NCBI RefSeq assembly: GCF_012843875.1
Contig: NZ_JABAFY010000017.1
Location: forward strand, 1 to 49,858
Direction: 5' to 3'
Length of the DNA stretch: 49,858 bases
DNA from: Desulfovibrio piger
Lineage (GTDB): Bacteria > Desulfobacterota > Desulfovibrionia > Desulfovibrionales > Desulfovibrionaceae
Positions 25,758 to 33,701 of this stretch are shown one piece after another. Position numbers and translations under genes: made by a program. Position 1 is the stretch's first letter; each line of letters begins with the position of its first letter. The notes under the pieces were generated by a model. That model was given only the letters and a program-made list of their open reading frames with translations, did not search any database and had not been told where the DNA came from.

Positions 25758-25796
25758 AGCCCCGTCTGCCGGACAGCAGGCGGGGCTTATTTTTAT
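25758..25796 (+). terminator. Intrinsic terminator after the membrane-fusion gene
   Basis: A 12-bp stem (25758-25769 with 25776-25787, one G-U pair) is followed by TATTTTTAT. Confidence 0.8.
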
Positions 25797-25984
25797 ATTG
25801 GGGGGATCCGTATCCCGGTCGGGGACTGCTGGCCATCTTCCCCTGGAAAGGGGCGTGCCTGAAAAGGCGGACGGGCCTGCGCCTGCCGGGTGCGCGGGCC
25901 GGTTCGGGCGGGAAGCCGTCTTGTGGATATGCCGGAGACGCTTTGAGGCGGACGGCAGGACGTGTCTTGCGGCAGCCCCCTGCC

Positions 25985-26614
25985 TCACGCTTCCTCGACC
26001 GGCGTACAGCGGGCGCGGCCGTCGGTACGTCCGGCGATGGCTTCCTCGAAGGGGCCGCGCAGGGCCTCGGGCAGGCAGATGCGTACCCGGGCGGCCTGAT
26101 CGTAGGCCTCGGCGCAGACGCGGGCCTCGAAGGTGGGCAGCAGGCGGTGCAGGCGGTCCAGATGGGCATAGTCCAGCTGCACGTCCAGCTCCACGGTAGG
26201 CACTTTTTCAGCCAGCGGCAGGGTGGCCAGGTTCTCGCGCACCGAATCCTGATAGGCGCGCACCAGGCCGCCGGTACCCAGTTTGACGCCGCCGAACCAG
26301 CGCGTGACCACCATGGTGATCTCGCCCACGCCGCAATGCAGCAGCACCTGCAGCATGGGGCGCCCGGCCGTGCCGTGCGGTTCGCCGTCATCCGAGAAGC
26401 CCACCTGGCCGCTGTGTCCCGGAGCCCCGGCCACGAAAGCCCAGCAGTTGTGGGTGGCGTCGGCGTGTTTGGTGCGGATCTGCTCCACGAAGGCGCGGGC
26501 GGCTTCCATGCCGGGCGTATGCGCGCAGTGGGTCAAAAAACGGCTGCGCCGGATGATGATCTCGGTCTGGAAGGGGGCGGCGGCATCGGCCGCGGGGATG
26601 GGGAAGCGGCTCAT
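25985..26614 (-). CDS. yigZ: YigZ/IMPACT-family protein
   Basis: The 209-residue cytoplasmic protein has the IMPACT N-terminal domain of the YigZ family: RSRFLTHCAHT, HNCWAFV, DDGEPHGTAGRPMLQVL and VVTRWFGGVKLGTGGLVRAY. A smaller RF-G-like domain closes the protein. YigZ homologues have been linked to translation or protein turnover, but the bacterial function is not settled. Its ATG overlaps the stop of the cupin gene by 4 bases, so translation is coupled. Confidence 0.9.
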   Translation of the reverse strand: MSRFPIPAADAAAPFQTEIIIRRSRFLTHCAHTPGMEAARAFVEQIRTKHADATHNCWAFVAGAPGHSGQVGFSDDGEPHGTAGRPMLQVLLHCGVGEITMVVTRWFGGVKLGTGGLVRAYQDSVRENLATLPLAEKVPTVELDVQLDYAHLDRLHRLLPTFEARVCAEAYDQAARVRICLPEALRGPFEEAIAGRTDGRARCTPVEEA

Positions 26615-27180
26615 CCCCGGTAGCCTTTCCCGGGATCGGGACAGCCGTCAGGCAGCCGGCAAAAATGTTCGATGCCTTCTTTGGCAAAAGGATAGCGGCG
26701 TACCAGACAGGCCGCCTTGGCCAGCTCGAAGTCACGAAAATCGAAGCCCGGCGCCACCGTACAGGAGACCAGGGAAAAATCCGTCCCCGGGCAGGGTTCG
26801 GCGCCGAACCAGCAGCCGCCGGGCATGGGCAGCAGCAGATGCTGGTCGGCCAGGATGTCGGCCCCCAGTATCCTGTCCAGCTCCTTGCCGTCAGGGGTCA
26901 GGCAGTACAGGCGCAAAGGGCCGCCCAGATGGAAATGCCATAACTCATCCTGGCGGATGCGGTGCAGGCGTGAGCGCTCGCCCGCCTGCAACAGATACAG
27001 GATGCTCGTGCTGCACGGGCGGCTGCCGTAGATGCCGCAGGGAAGGCTCTCGGGCTGCAGATCCTGCGAGCTGCACCAGACGCGCCGGTAGTGGCCGCCT
27101 TCCACGTGGGGCATCAGGTCATAATGGCGGATGATGTCCTGGGCCGAAAGGGCTTGTGCAAGGGATGTGGTCGCTGTCAT
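26611..27180 (-). CDS. Cupin-fold protein of the DUF985 family
   Basis: The 189-residue protein reads like the DUF985 cupins: IIRHYDLMPHVEGGHYRRVW at the start, SILYLLQAGERSRLHRI, then DELWHFHLGGPLRLYCL and PGGCWFGAEP. The histidines and glutamate in ELWHFHLG could bind a metal. The family is sometimes linked to sugar or nucleotide-sugar epimerase-like folds; the reaction is unknown. It is the first gene of a two-gene unit with yigZ. Confidence 0.85.
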   Translation of the reverse strand: MTATTSLAQALSAQDIIRHYDLMPHVEGGHYRRVWCSSQDLQPESLPCGIYGSRPCSTSILYLLQAGERSRLHRIRQDELWHFHLGGPLRLYCLTPDGKELDRILGADILADQHLLLPMPGGCWFGAEPCPGTDFSLVSCTVAPGFDFRDFELAKAACLVRRYPFAKEGIEHFCRLPDGCPDPGKGYRG

Positions 27181-27349
27181 GCCGTTTTTTTAGCCTGCCT
27201 TGGCCCGGCTCGCAAGCTTTGCGGACAGGGCATGGAACAAAGGGCGTTTTTGTGCAGGAAAGACGGTGCTAATCCGGCTCCGGGACATTGACGCGGGCCA
27301 TTCGGGCCTTATTTATTGGAGGCGGAAATAAAAATACGCAAAAAAATGC

Positions 27350-27421
27350 TTTACAAAGGCATGAGTTTTCTGTAAACAGGAATCGTTACTGATTGAGACA
27401 ACTTTTTTTTGAACATATACC
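27350..27421 (+). promoter_or_regulatory. AT-rich promoter region of rubrerythrin
   Basis: The 90 bases before rbr are far richer in A/T than their surroundings. TTGAGA (27393-27398) and TATACC (27416-27421) lie 17 bases apart, but a start from there would fall on the ribosome site. An upstream TTTACA (27350-27355) is therefore an alternative -35. An inverted repeat TTACA-N15-TGTAA (27351-27375) could bind a regulator. The exact promoter is unresolved. Confidence 0.35.
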
Positions 27422-27438
27422 CCCCAAGGAGAACCACA

Positions 27439-27951
27439 ATGAGCAAGACTCTCGAAAACCTGATGGCTGCTTTCGCCGGTGAATCCCAGGCCAACCGCAA
27501 ATACCTCGCCTACGCCCAGGCTGCCGACAAGGAAGGCCTGTCCGGTGTGGCCAAGGTGTTCCGCGCCGCTGCCGCCGCCGAAACCATCCACGCCCACACC
27601 CATCTGAAGAACGCCGGCAAGATCGGCGACACCGCCGCCAACCTGCAGGACGCCATCGGTGGTGAGACCTACGAGTTCACCAAGATGTATCCTGAAATGA
27701 TCAAGGAAGCCGAAGCCGAAGGCCAGACCGCCGTGGCCAAGTACATGGACATGGTGAACAAGGTGGAAGAAGTGCACGCCAACCTGTACAAGAAGGCTGC
27801 CGCTGACAACCACGCTTTCGACAACGTCGACTTCTACGTCTGCAAGGTCTGCGGCTACACCCACGAAGGCCCCTGTGACAGCTGCCCCGTGTGTGGCGCC
27901 AAGGCCGCTGCCTTCTTCAAGGTGGACGACGCCTGCTGCCTGAACAAGTAA
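27439..27951 (+). CDS. rbr: Rubrerythrin
   Basis: Rubrerythrin is a cytoplasmic peroxidase that reduces H2O2 at a diiron site in a four-helix bundle, using a C-terminal rubredoxin-like centre for electron entry. The 170 residues show the ferritin-like helices (LMAAFAGESQANRKYLAYAQ, FRAAAAAETIHAHTHLKN, EFTKMYPEMIKEAE, VEEVHANLYKKA) with their conserved Glu/His iron ligands. The rubredoxin-type tail is YVCKVCGYTHEGPCDSCPVCG. AAGGAG is 7 bases before the ATG at 27439. It complements the superoxide reductase operon of this window by removing the peroxide that enzyme makes. It is monocistronic, with a strong terminator. Confidence 0.95.
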   Translation: MSKTLENLMAAFAGESQANRKYLAYAQAADKEGLSGVAKVFRAAAAAETIHAHTHLKNAGKIGDTAANLQDAIGGETYEFTKMYPEMIKEAEAEGQTAVAKYMDMVNKVEEVHANLYKKAAADNHAFDNVDFYVCKVCGYTHEGPCDSCPVCGAKAAAFFKVDDACCLNK

Positions 27952-27974
27952 GTTCGGCCGGTCCTGACTTTTCC

Positions 27975-28007
27975 AGGCGCTGCCCTTCGGGGCGGCGCCT
28001 TTTTTTG
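27975..28007 (+). terminator. Intrinsic terminator after rubrerythrin
   Basis: A 10-bp stem (27975-27984 with 27991-28000, one G-U pair) is followed by a run of T through 28006. Confidence 0.85.
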
Positions 28008-28217
28008 TGCCCGTTGGCCGGGAAAGTTGGCCTTGCCATGCCGCAAAACCGTGCGGCGGGGGAAGGTGCCGTCACCGGGCGGGTCGTTTGGGGCTGTGCC
28101 TGGGGGCTGAGGGCGTGGCAGGGCATGGCGGAGGGAGCCTCACGCGCGTACGGCGGGACGTTTTCGGGCGGGACATCCGTACCGGGGTGTGTCGGGAAGG
28201 CCGCCGTGCCGACAGGC

Positions 28218-28249
28218 AAAAAAGAAGGCCCGCCGGAGACCGGCAGGCC
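28218..28249 (-). terminator. Intrinsic terminator after the two-component operon
   Basis: On the minus strand a 10-bp stem (28240-28249 with 28227-28236, one G-U pair) and a 3-base loop are followed by TTCTTTTTT. It lies 50 bases after the response-regulator stop. Confidence 0.8.
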
Positions 28250-28298
28250 CTGGGATGGCGGAGCATTGAAGCGGTGACGGGCGTTTGTCCCGCGGCCC

Positions 28299-29864
28299 TC
28301 ATTCGTCGCTGATGCGGGTCTCGATCTTCAGGCCGTATTTTTCCATGCGCGCCAGCAGGGTGGGGCGGGAAAGGCCCAGCAGGCGGGCCGCCTGCGAGCG
28401 GTTGCCCCGGCACTGGCGCAGGGCCTCGCGCACCACGGCCCTGCCCATGATGTCCATGCAGGTGTCGAAGGGCGAAGGATCGCCGGACCGGAGGCAGGCC
28501 GTGACGATGCTGGCCAGGCTGCGCTGTTCGTCGTTGTGAGGTACGCCAGCAGAAGCCGGGGCGTCTTCGACAGGAGCTTCCCCTTCGTGGAAGCCGTTCC
28601 TGGTGCCGACGGGGGAGCGGCGTACGCCCGGGGCAGGGCCGGTATCGCCGTTGCCGTTGATGCTGAGGCCCGCCGCGGGGGGATGCACTGCCGGGGAATC
28701 CAGCACCAGCTGCAGGTCGCGGATGCTCACCGGGGCGCCGCTGTTGAAGACCAGGGCCTTTTGCAGGGCATTGGAAAGTTCGCGCACGTTGCCGGGCCAG
28801 TCCAGACCGGCCAGATAGCGCAGGGCCTCTTCTTCCAGACCGGGATCGGGCCGGTGCAGCTCGGCGGCCTGCCGGTGCAGCAAAAAGGCCGCCAGGGCCG
28901 GGATGTCCTCGCGCCGTTCGCGCAGCGGCGGGGTCCAAAGGGTCACCACCTTGAGACGGTAGTAAAGGTCCTCGCGGAAACGCCCGTCGGCCACGGCCTG
29001 CTCCAGATTGGCGTTGGTGGCGGCGATGATGCGCACGTCCACGTCGATGGAGTCATGCCCGCCCAGACGCTGGATCTGTTTTTCCTGCAGCAGGCGCAGC
29101 AGTTTGGCCTGGATGCCCGGCGGCATGTCGCCGATCTCGTCCAGGAAGATGGTGCCGCCCGCGGCCTGTTCGATACGGCCGATGCGGCGGTGCTGCGCGC
29201 CGGTGAAGGCCCCGCGTTCATAACCGAAAAGTTCGCTCTCCAGCAGGGTGTCGGGGATGGCCACGCAGTTGATGACCGAGAACGGGCGGCGGGAGCGCGG
29301 ACTGTAGCGCCAGATGGCATTGGCCACCAGCTCCTTGCCCGTGCCGGATTCGCCCCGGATCAGCACCAGGGCATCGGTGGGCGCCACGCGGCCGATGGCC
29401 TTGTACAGCTCCTGCATGGGGGGCGTATGCCCCACCAGGCGGATGTCGTCCTCTTCGCCCAGAGCCTCCTCGGCGGACTGGGCCTCGTGGCGGCGCTGGC
29501 TCTCGCCCGCGGCCAGGGCCCGTTGCAGCAGCTCCAGCACCTGCGGGATGTCGAAGGGCTTGAGCATGTAGTCGAAGGCCCCCAGCCGGGTGGCTTCGAT
29601 GGCGGTCTCGGTGGTGGAATAGGCCGTCATGATGACCACCGGCGGACAGCCCTCCAGGGCACGCATCCGCTTGAGCGCTTCCAGACCGTCCATGCCGGGC
29701 ATGCGCACGTCCATGACCACGCATTGCGGCATCCTTTCCCGCATGAGGTTCAGGGCCTCCTCGGCCGAGGCGGCGGTGCGCGTCTCGTAGCCTTCGGCGT
29801 CCAGCAGGCGCTGGAAGCCCTGACGCAGGTGGTGGTCGTCGTCGACTATGAGGATCTCAGCCAT
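28299..29864 (-). CDS. Sigma-54-dependent response regulator (NtrC family)
   Basis: The 521-residue protein has a receiver domain with the phosphorylatable Asp in VVMDVRMPGMDG and the Lys in MLKPFD (about 1-120). The AAA+ domain follows, with Walker A GESGTGKE, the sigma-54-contacting GAFTGA loop in FGYERGAFTGA, Walker B IFLDEIGDM and NVRELSNALQKA (about 145-385). A long Pro/Gly-rich linker leads to a Fis-type helix-turn-helix at the end (NRSQAARLLGLSRPTLLARM). It activates sigma-54 promoters when phosphorylated by the kinase encoded upstream, whose stop overlaps its start by 19 bases. Target genes are not evident. Confidence 0.95.
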   Translation of the reverse strand: MAEILIVDDDHHLRQGFQRLLDAEGYETRTAASAEEALNLMRERMPQCVVMDVRMPGMDGLEALKRMRALEGCPPVVIMTAYSTTETAIEATRLGAFDYMLKPFDIPQVLELLQRALAAGESQRRHEAQSAEEALGEEDDIRLVGHTPPMQELYKAIGRVAPTDALVLIRGESGTGKELVANAIWRYSPRSRRPFSVINCVAIPDTLLESELFGYERGAFTGAQHRRIGRIEQAAGGTIFLDEIGDMPPGIQAKLLRLLQEKQIQRLGGHDSIDVDVRIIAATNANLEQAVADGRFREDLYYRLKVVTLWTPPLRERREDIPALAAFLLHRQAAELHRPDPGLEEEALRYLAGLDWPGNVRELSNALQKALVFNSGAPVSIRDLQLVLDSPAVHPPAAGLSINGNGDTGPAPGVRRSPVGTRNGFHEGEAPVEDAPASAGVPHNDEQRSLASIVTACLRSGDPSPFDTCMDIMGRAVVREALRQCRGNRSQAARLLGLSRPTLLARMEKYGLKIETRISDE

Positions 29865-30973
29865 ACGTCGTCCCCCTTGCGGACAGGCAGTACCATGACG
29901 AAGCTGGCCCCGTGTCCCGGTGCGTTGTGCAGGTGCAGCCAGCCGCCGTGTTCTTCAAAGATGCGCCGGGCGATGGGCAGGCCCAGGCCCGTGCCCTCCA
30001 CCTTGGTGCTCATGAAGGGCTGGAAGATGACCTCGTGCAGCTCTTCGGGCACGCCGGGGCCGCTGTCCTCGATGCGGATGACCACCACGGGCCCCAGCGG
30101 GGCCAGGCGGCCGCGCTCTTCGCTGATGCGCACTTCCCCGTCGGTACCGGCGGCTTCGCAGGCATTGATGATGAGGTTGGCCAGAGCCTCGCGCAGCTGT
30201 TCGGCATCGCCGTCCACCCGGGGCAGGGGCGCGTGCCGCGTGCGGCGCAGGGTCACCTTGTAGGCTTCCATGCGCGGTTGCAGCAGGATGAGGGTGCGGT
30301 CCAGCACCTCGCTCATGTCCAGCGGCTCCTTGCTCAGGCGCGGACGGCGCGAAAATTCCAGAAAATTGCTGGTGATGGCTTCCATGTGCCGCACGGCCTC
30401 GTTCATGGCCTGCACGTCTTCCTGCTGGGCCGGGGAAAGCTCCATGCCCCGGGTGAAGGAGAACAGGCGCAGCTTGAGGCCCGTCAGCGGGTTGCGGATG
30501 GAGTGGGCCACCCCGGCGGCCAGTTTGCCCACCAGGGCCATCTTTTCGGTCTGGCGCAGGTTTTGGCGCAGGTTCTCGTGGCTTTCCTCAAGGGCCAGGC
30601 GGGTGCGCTGCATGTTCTCGTGCATGCGGCGGATGCGGCAGGTGATGGCGGGCACGGGCGAGCCCTGCGGCATGCGTCCGTCGGCATCGGGGCCCAGTTC
30701 GCGCAGGGCCGTGAGCAGGGGCAGGTAGATGCCGCGCCACAGGCAGGCGCCCAGGCCCAGCAGCAGGAGCAGGGCAAACAGCAGCAGGCACATGAGGATG
30801 CGCTGGCGCGTGCCCAGCGGCCAGATGAAGATGTCGATGCACAGCCAGATGCAGAGCAGCAGGCACAGGGCCAGGACGATGCTTCCCGGCAGCAGCAGCC
30901 GGGTGAGGTCGAAACCGTTTTTTTCTCCAGGAGCGGGAGCGTCCTGGACGGGCTGGGAAGGGTTTTCGTTCAT
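29846..30973 (-). CDS. Membrane histidine kinase with almost no periplasmic domain
   Basis: The 375-residue kinase has two membrane helices (about 26-48 and 58-84) joined by only some ten residues outside the membrane. A HAMP-like linker, the phospho-acceptor region GKLAAGVAHSIRNPLTGLKL (His in AHSIRNP) and the ATPase domain (NLIINACEA, DSGPGVPEEL, GTGLGLPIARRI) follow. With no extracellular sensor, the signal must come from the membrane, from a partner protein, or from inside the cell. The ATG at 30973 is preferred over a GTG three codons earlier. It pairs with the overlapping response regulator; a zinc-ribbon membrane protein gene lies 43 bases upstream. Confidence 0.92.
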   Translation of the reverse strand: MNENPSQPVQDAPAPGEKNGFDLTRLLLPGSIVLALCLLLCIWLCIDIFIWPLGTRQRILMCLLLFALLLLLGLGACLWRGIYLPLLTALRELGPDADGRMPQGSPVPAITCRIRRMHENMQRTRLALEESHENLRQNLRQTEKMALVGKLAAGVAHSIRNPLTGLKLRLFSFTRGMELSPAQQEDVQAMNEAVRHMEAITSNFLEFSRRPRLSKEPLDMSEVLDRTLILLQPRMEAYKVTLRRTRHAPLPRVDGDAEQLREALANLIINACEAAGTDGEVRISEERGRLAPLGPVVVIRIEDSGPGVPEELHEVIFQPFMSTKVEGTGLGLPIARRIFEEHGGWLHLHNAPGHGASFVMVLPVRKGDDVWLRSS

Positions 30974-31016
30974 GGGTGGCACGGGCGGAGGGGGAAAAGG
31001 CCAGGTCGATATGGGG

Positions 31017-32006
31017 CTAGAGCATCTGCATCACTTGCAGGAGCAGGAACATCTCCAGCAGGAAAACGGGCGCGTAGCCCAGCAACGTCTGGCTCCAGTC
31101 CAGGCGCAGCACGGTCTTGTAGCCCACAAGGGTGCAGGCCAGGCTCCAGACCAGGCCGGTGAGCGCTCCCAGCACGGGGATGACGCACAGCAGCATGGGC
31201 GCCGAGCCGTAGGCGCTGACCTGGAAGATCAGGTCGAATTCCGGCTTGTCGCGCAGGATGAGCCGGTACATGAGATAGAGCAGGGCGCTTTGCACATACA
31301 GCTGCAGGGTCACGAAGGCCACCTGCTTGAGCACGAACAGGGGCATGCTCTCATGGATGGCCAGGGTGCTGGCCATCATCTGCTGCATCTGCGGGTCCAT
31401 GCCGCCGTCCACGAGCATGGAGGTCATGCCGCGCATCCAGAGCAGCTGCACCACGGAAAGGATGACGCTGACGATCAGATAGAAGCTCAGGGCGCGCAGG
31501 GAGCGGCGATGCGGGCGCAGGCAGCTGAAGAAGGCCGGCGCGCCGAACATGATGCGCGTGGCCGTACGGTAAAAGGCCACCATCCAGCCCGAAGGCGCGG
31601 GCGCCACGTCCCAGGGGTTGCCGGAAGGCAGGCCGGGGCGGTCGTCGTCGGCGTCGTCGTCCCGGAAGTCATCTTCAAGCGGCTCGTCGTCTGCCTGCGG
31701 CTTGGGCTCTTCCTGCCGGTCACGGGGCCGGAAGGGCGGGATCTCCTCGCGGGGATCTTCGCGGCGGCAGGGGGCCCCGCCTTTCCCGTCATCCCCTATG
31801 CCGGGGATGATGGCGCCGGGGGGCAGGTCGCTGGCCGCCGGGGCGGCTTCATTGCGGACGGGCGAAAGCTGTTCGCTGCTGCCATCCTGGGGATGGAAGC
31901 GGAAGCGGCAGGAACACTGGGGGCAGGTGGCGATCACCGAATGCGCCGGAGCGCGATCGGGAGGGAAAGGACGGCTGAAACCGCATTGAGGGCAGATGAT
32001 GTTCAT
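31017..32006 (-). CDS. Zinc-ribbon plus Yip1-like membrane protein
   Basis: The 329-residue protein starts with a CxxC ... CxxC zinc ribbon (MNIICPQCGF, ATCPQCSCRF) like the MJ0042 ribbons found on many deltaproteobacterial proteins. A disordered, acidic linker follows (DDEPLEDDFRDDDADDD). The C-terminal half has five or so membrane helices (SFYLIVSVILSVVQLLWM; LLCVIPVLGALTGLVWSL) and looks like a Yip1 domain. The start ATG at 32006 puts the ribbon at the extreme N-terminus. It is the first gene before the sensor kinase and regulator, so it may deliver the signal the kinase lacks a domain for; that is inference. Confidence 0.8.
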   Translation of the reverse strand: MNIICPQCGFSRPFPPDRAPAHSVIATCPQCSCRFRFHPQDGSSEQLSPVRNEAAPAASDLPPGAIIPGIGDDGKGGAPCRREDPREEIPPFRPRDRQEEPKPQADDEPLEDDFRDDDADDDRPGLPSGNPWDVAPAPSGWMVAFYRTATRIMFGAPAFFSCLRPHRRSLRALSFYLIVSVILSVVQLLWMRGMTSMLVDGGMDPQMQQMMASTLAIHESMPLFVLKQVAFVTLQLYVQSALLYLMYRLILRDKPEFDLIFQVSAYGSAPMLLCVIPVLGALTGLVWSLACTLVGYKTVLRLDWSQTLLGYAPVFLLEMFLLLQVMQML

Positions 32007-32082
32007 GACGCTACTCATAGCAGAGAGGCATCTGCCCTGCAATCCGGGGAACGGCCACGGGACGGAAAAGGCGGATTCAGGC

Positions 32083-32111
32083 TTGACAGGCGGAGAGAGA
32101 GCAACTATTTT
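32083..32111 (+). promoter_or_regulatory. Promoter of the riboswitch-controlled exchanger gene
   Basis: A perfect -35, TTGACA (32083-32088), stands 17 bases before TATTTT (32106-32111). The predicted start near 32118 coincides with the 5' end of the riboswitch. Confidence 0.8.
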
Positions 32112-32116
32112 GTCCG

Positions 32117-32252
32117 CACCTAAGGGGAGTAACTGGGTCCTTGAGACCCTGGCAGCATCAACAGCCTGACATCACGTCTGGTGCTGCCGTTGGCCCTGCC
32201 GACTAGTGAGACCTTGGCCGCATGACTGCATGCAGCCAAGGTCTTTTTTTTT
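32117..32252 (+). ncRNA. yybP-ykoY (Mn2+) riboswitch with terminator expression platform
   Basis: The leader has the conserved loop GGGGAGTAAC (32124-32133), two stacked helical arms (GGGTC/GACCC; a long GGCAGCA arm pairing with TGCTGCC) and the second conserved loop before GACCTTGG (32210-32217). This is the yybP-ykoY pattern, whose RNAs bind Mn2+ and turn genes on. The closing helix pairs CC(T)AAGG near 32119-32125 with CCTTGG at 32212-32217. That same CCTTGG is the 5' arm of a terminator (32209-32218 with 32235-32244, T9 to 32252). Metal binding should therefore block termination and allow expression of the exchanger 33 bases on. Confidence 0.85.
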
Positions 32253-32285
32253 GTGTAAAACCCAAACTCCGCCAAGGAGACCGTC

Positions 32286-33527
32286 ATGTCTTTGCGCGAC
32301 CTGCGTCCCTACCTTCTGGCTATCCTCATGACCTTGCCGGGCCTGGCCCTGCGCCTTGCCCCTGCGGACGTTTCCCCTATGCTGGTGGCCGTACTGGCCG
32401 GCCTGGCCATCCTGGGCGCGTCTTTCCTGCTGACCTGGGCCTGCGAAGTGGCCCAGCTCGACATCCCCCAGGCCGTGGCCGTGGCCGTGGTGGCCTTCAT
32501 CGCCGTGCTGCCCGAATACGCCGTGGACATGTACTTTACCTGGATGGCGGGCCAGCATCCCGAAAGCGCCTACTCGCATTATGCCATCGCCAATATGACG
32601 GGCGCCAACCGGCTGCTCATCGGTATCGGCTGGACGGCCATCGTGCTGATCTTCGCGGGCCGCTTCCATAATTATGTGGCCCTGCACGAAGAAAAGCGCA
32701 CCGACATCCTCTTCCTGGGCATGGCCACCCTCTATGCCCTGCTGATCCCGCTCAAGGGCTCCCTGACCCTGTTCGACGGCGTGGTCTTCCTGGGCATCTA
32801 TGTGGGCTACATGTGCATCATCGCCCGCCGTCCCTGTGAGGAAGAAGAGCCCGAAGGCCCGGCGGCCACCCTGGCCAAGCTCTCGCGTCCCGCCCGCATG
32901 CGCGCCGTGGCCGGTCTGTTCCTGTTCGCGGCCCTGGTGATCCTGTTCAACGCCGAACCCTTCAGCGAAAGCCTGGTGGCCAGCGGCAAGATCCTGGGCA
33001 TCAACGAGTTCCTGCTGGTGCAGTGGCTGGCGCCCATCGCTTCCGAAGCGCCGGAATTCATCGTGGCCCTGATGTTCGCCTTCCGCGGCAACGCCGGTCT
33101 GGCCCTGGGCAGCCTGCTGTCCTCCAAGCTCAACCAGTGGACCCTGCTGGTGGGCATGATCCCCGGTGTCTACGCCGTGTCTTCCGGCGGCACCACCCCC
33201 ATCAACCTGGACCCGCACCAGTTCCAGGAGATCTTCCTCACGGCCGGCCAGTCCATCTTTGCCGTGGCCCTGCTGCTGGACCTGCGCCTGGGCCTGCGCG
33301 AGGCGGCGGCCCTGCTGGTGTTCTTCCTGGCCCAGCTGTTCTCGCCCTTCTATGACGTGCAGCTGGAAGCCCTGCTGGGCCTGCCCCACGACCCGCTGCG
33401 CCTGCACAACTTCTATGCCTGGACGTACCTGATCCTGGCGGGCCTGCTCCTGCTGCGGCACTGGCGCCTGGTGGCCGAGCTGCGTTACGGCTTCCACGTC
33501 AAGGTCCGGGATATCGTGCATCATTAG
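32286..33527 (+). CDS. CaCA-family cation exchanger, probably Mn2+/Ca2+ export
   Basis: This 413-residue inner-membrane antiporter has about ten to eleven helices and two inverted alpha-repeats. The first is around VAFIAVLPEYAVDMYFTW and ANMTGANRLLIGIGW. The second is around SEAPEFIVALMFAF and LGSLLSSKLNQWTLLVG. The acidic residues in LPEYAVD and SEAPEF are the expected cation sites. CaCA proteins exchange Ca2+ or similar cations for H+ or Na+. Because a Mn2+-sensing riboswitch controls the gene, export of excess Mn2+ is the likely role. GCCAAGGAGACC gives a good ribosome site. A terminator follows. Confidence 0.9.
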   Translation: MSLRDLRPYLLAILMTLPGLALRLAPADVSPMLVAVLAGLAILGASFLLTWACEVAQLDIPQAVAVAVVAFIAVLPEYAVDMYFTWMAGQHPESAYSHYAIANMTGANRLLIGIGWTAIVLIFAGRFHNYVALHEEKRTDILFLGMATLYALLIPLKGSLTLFDGVVFLGIYVGYMCIIARRPCEEEEPEGPAATLAKLSRPARMRAVAGLFLFAALVILFNAEPFSESLVASGKILGINEFLLVQWLAPIASEAPEFIVALMFAFRGNAGLALGSLLSSKLNQWTLLVGMIPGVYAVSSGGTTPINLDPHQFQEIFLTAGQSIFAVALLLDLRLGLREAAALLVFFLAQLFSPFYDVQLEALLGLPHDPLRLHNFYAWTYLILAGLLLLRHWRLVAELRYGFHVKVRDIVHH

Positions 33528-33561
33528 GGCCTTGCCTCCGTCTGGAGGAGAGGCTCCCCAC

Positions 33562-33607
33562 GGCCGGTCTTCCCCCTGTCCGCGCAGGGTCGGCAGACCG
33601 GCCTTTT
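33562..33607 (+). terminator. Intrinsic terminator after the exchanger gene
   Basis: A 9-bp outer stem (33562-33570 with 33595-33603) encloses a second small stem (CCCTG/CAGGG), followed by TTTT. Confidence 0.75.
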
Positions 33608-33701
33608 ATTTGCTCCCGCAAGGCTTGACAGGGCCGCAGGAGCCCTCTACAAGCAGCTTGCGGCGCCATGCCGCGATCTCTTTTTCCGTCGTCTGGGGGG
33701 T

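Larger units (their letters stand above)
27952..28298. other. Intergenic region between rbr and the NtrC-type regulator
   Basis: It holds two convergent terminators (27975-28007 for rbr, 28218-28249 for the minus-strand operon). I see nothing else in it. Confidence 0.6.

Noticed and set aside
24412-26391. Reading frame open upstream of speA for 2 kb on the minus strand
   Set aside because: It runs antisense through the membrane-fusion gene, and the family start is at 24411. The openness is a GC-bias effect.
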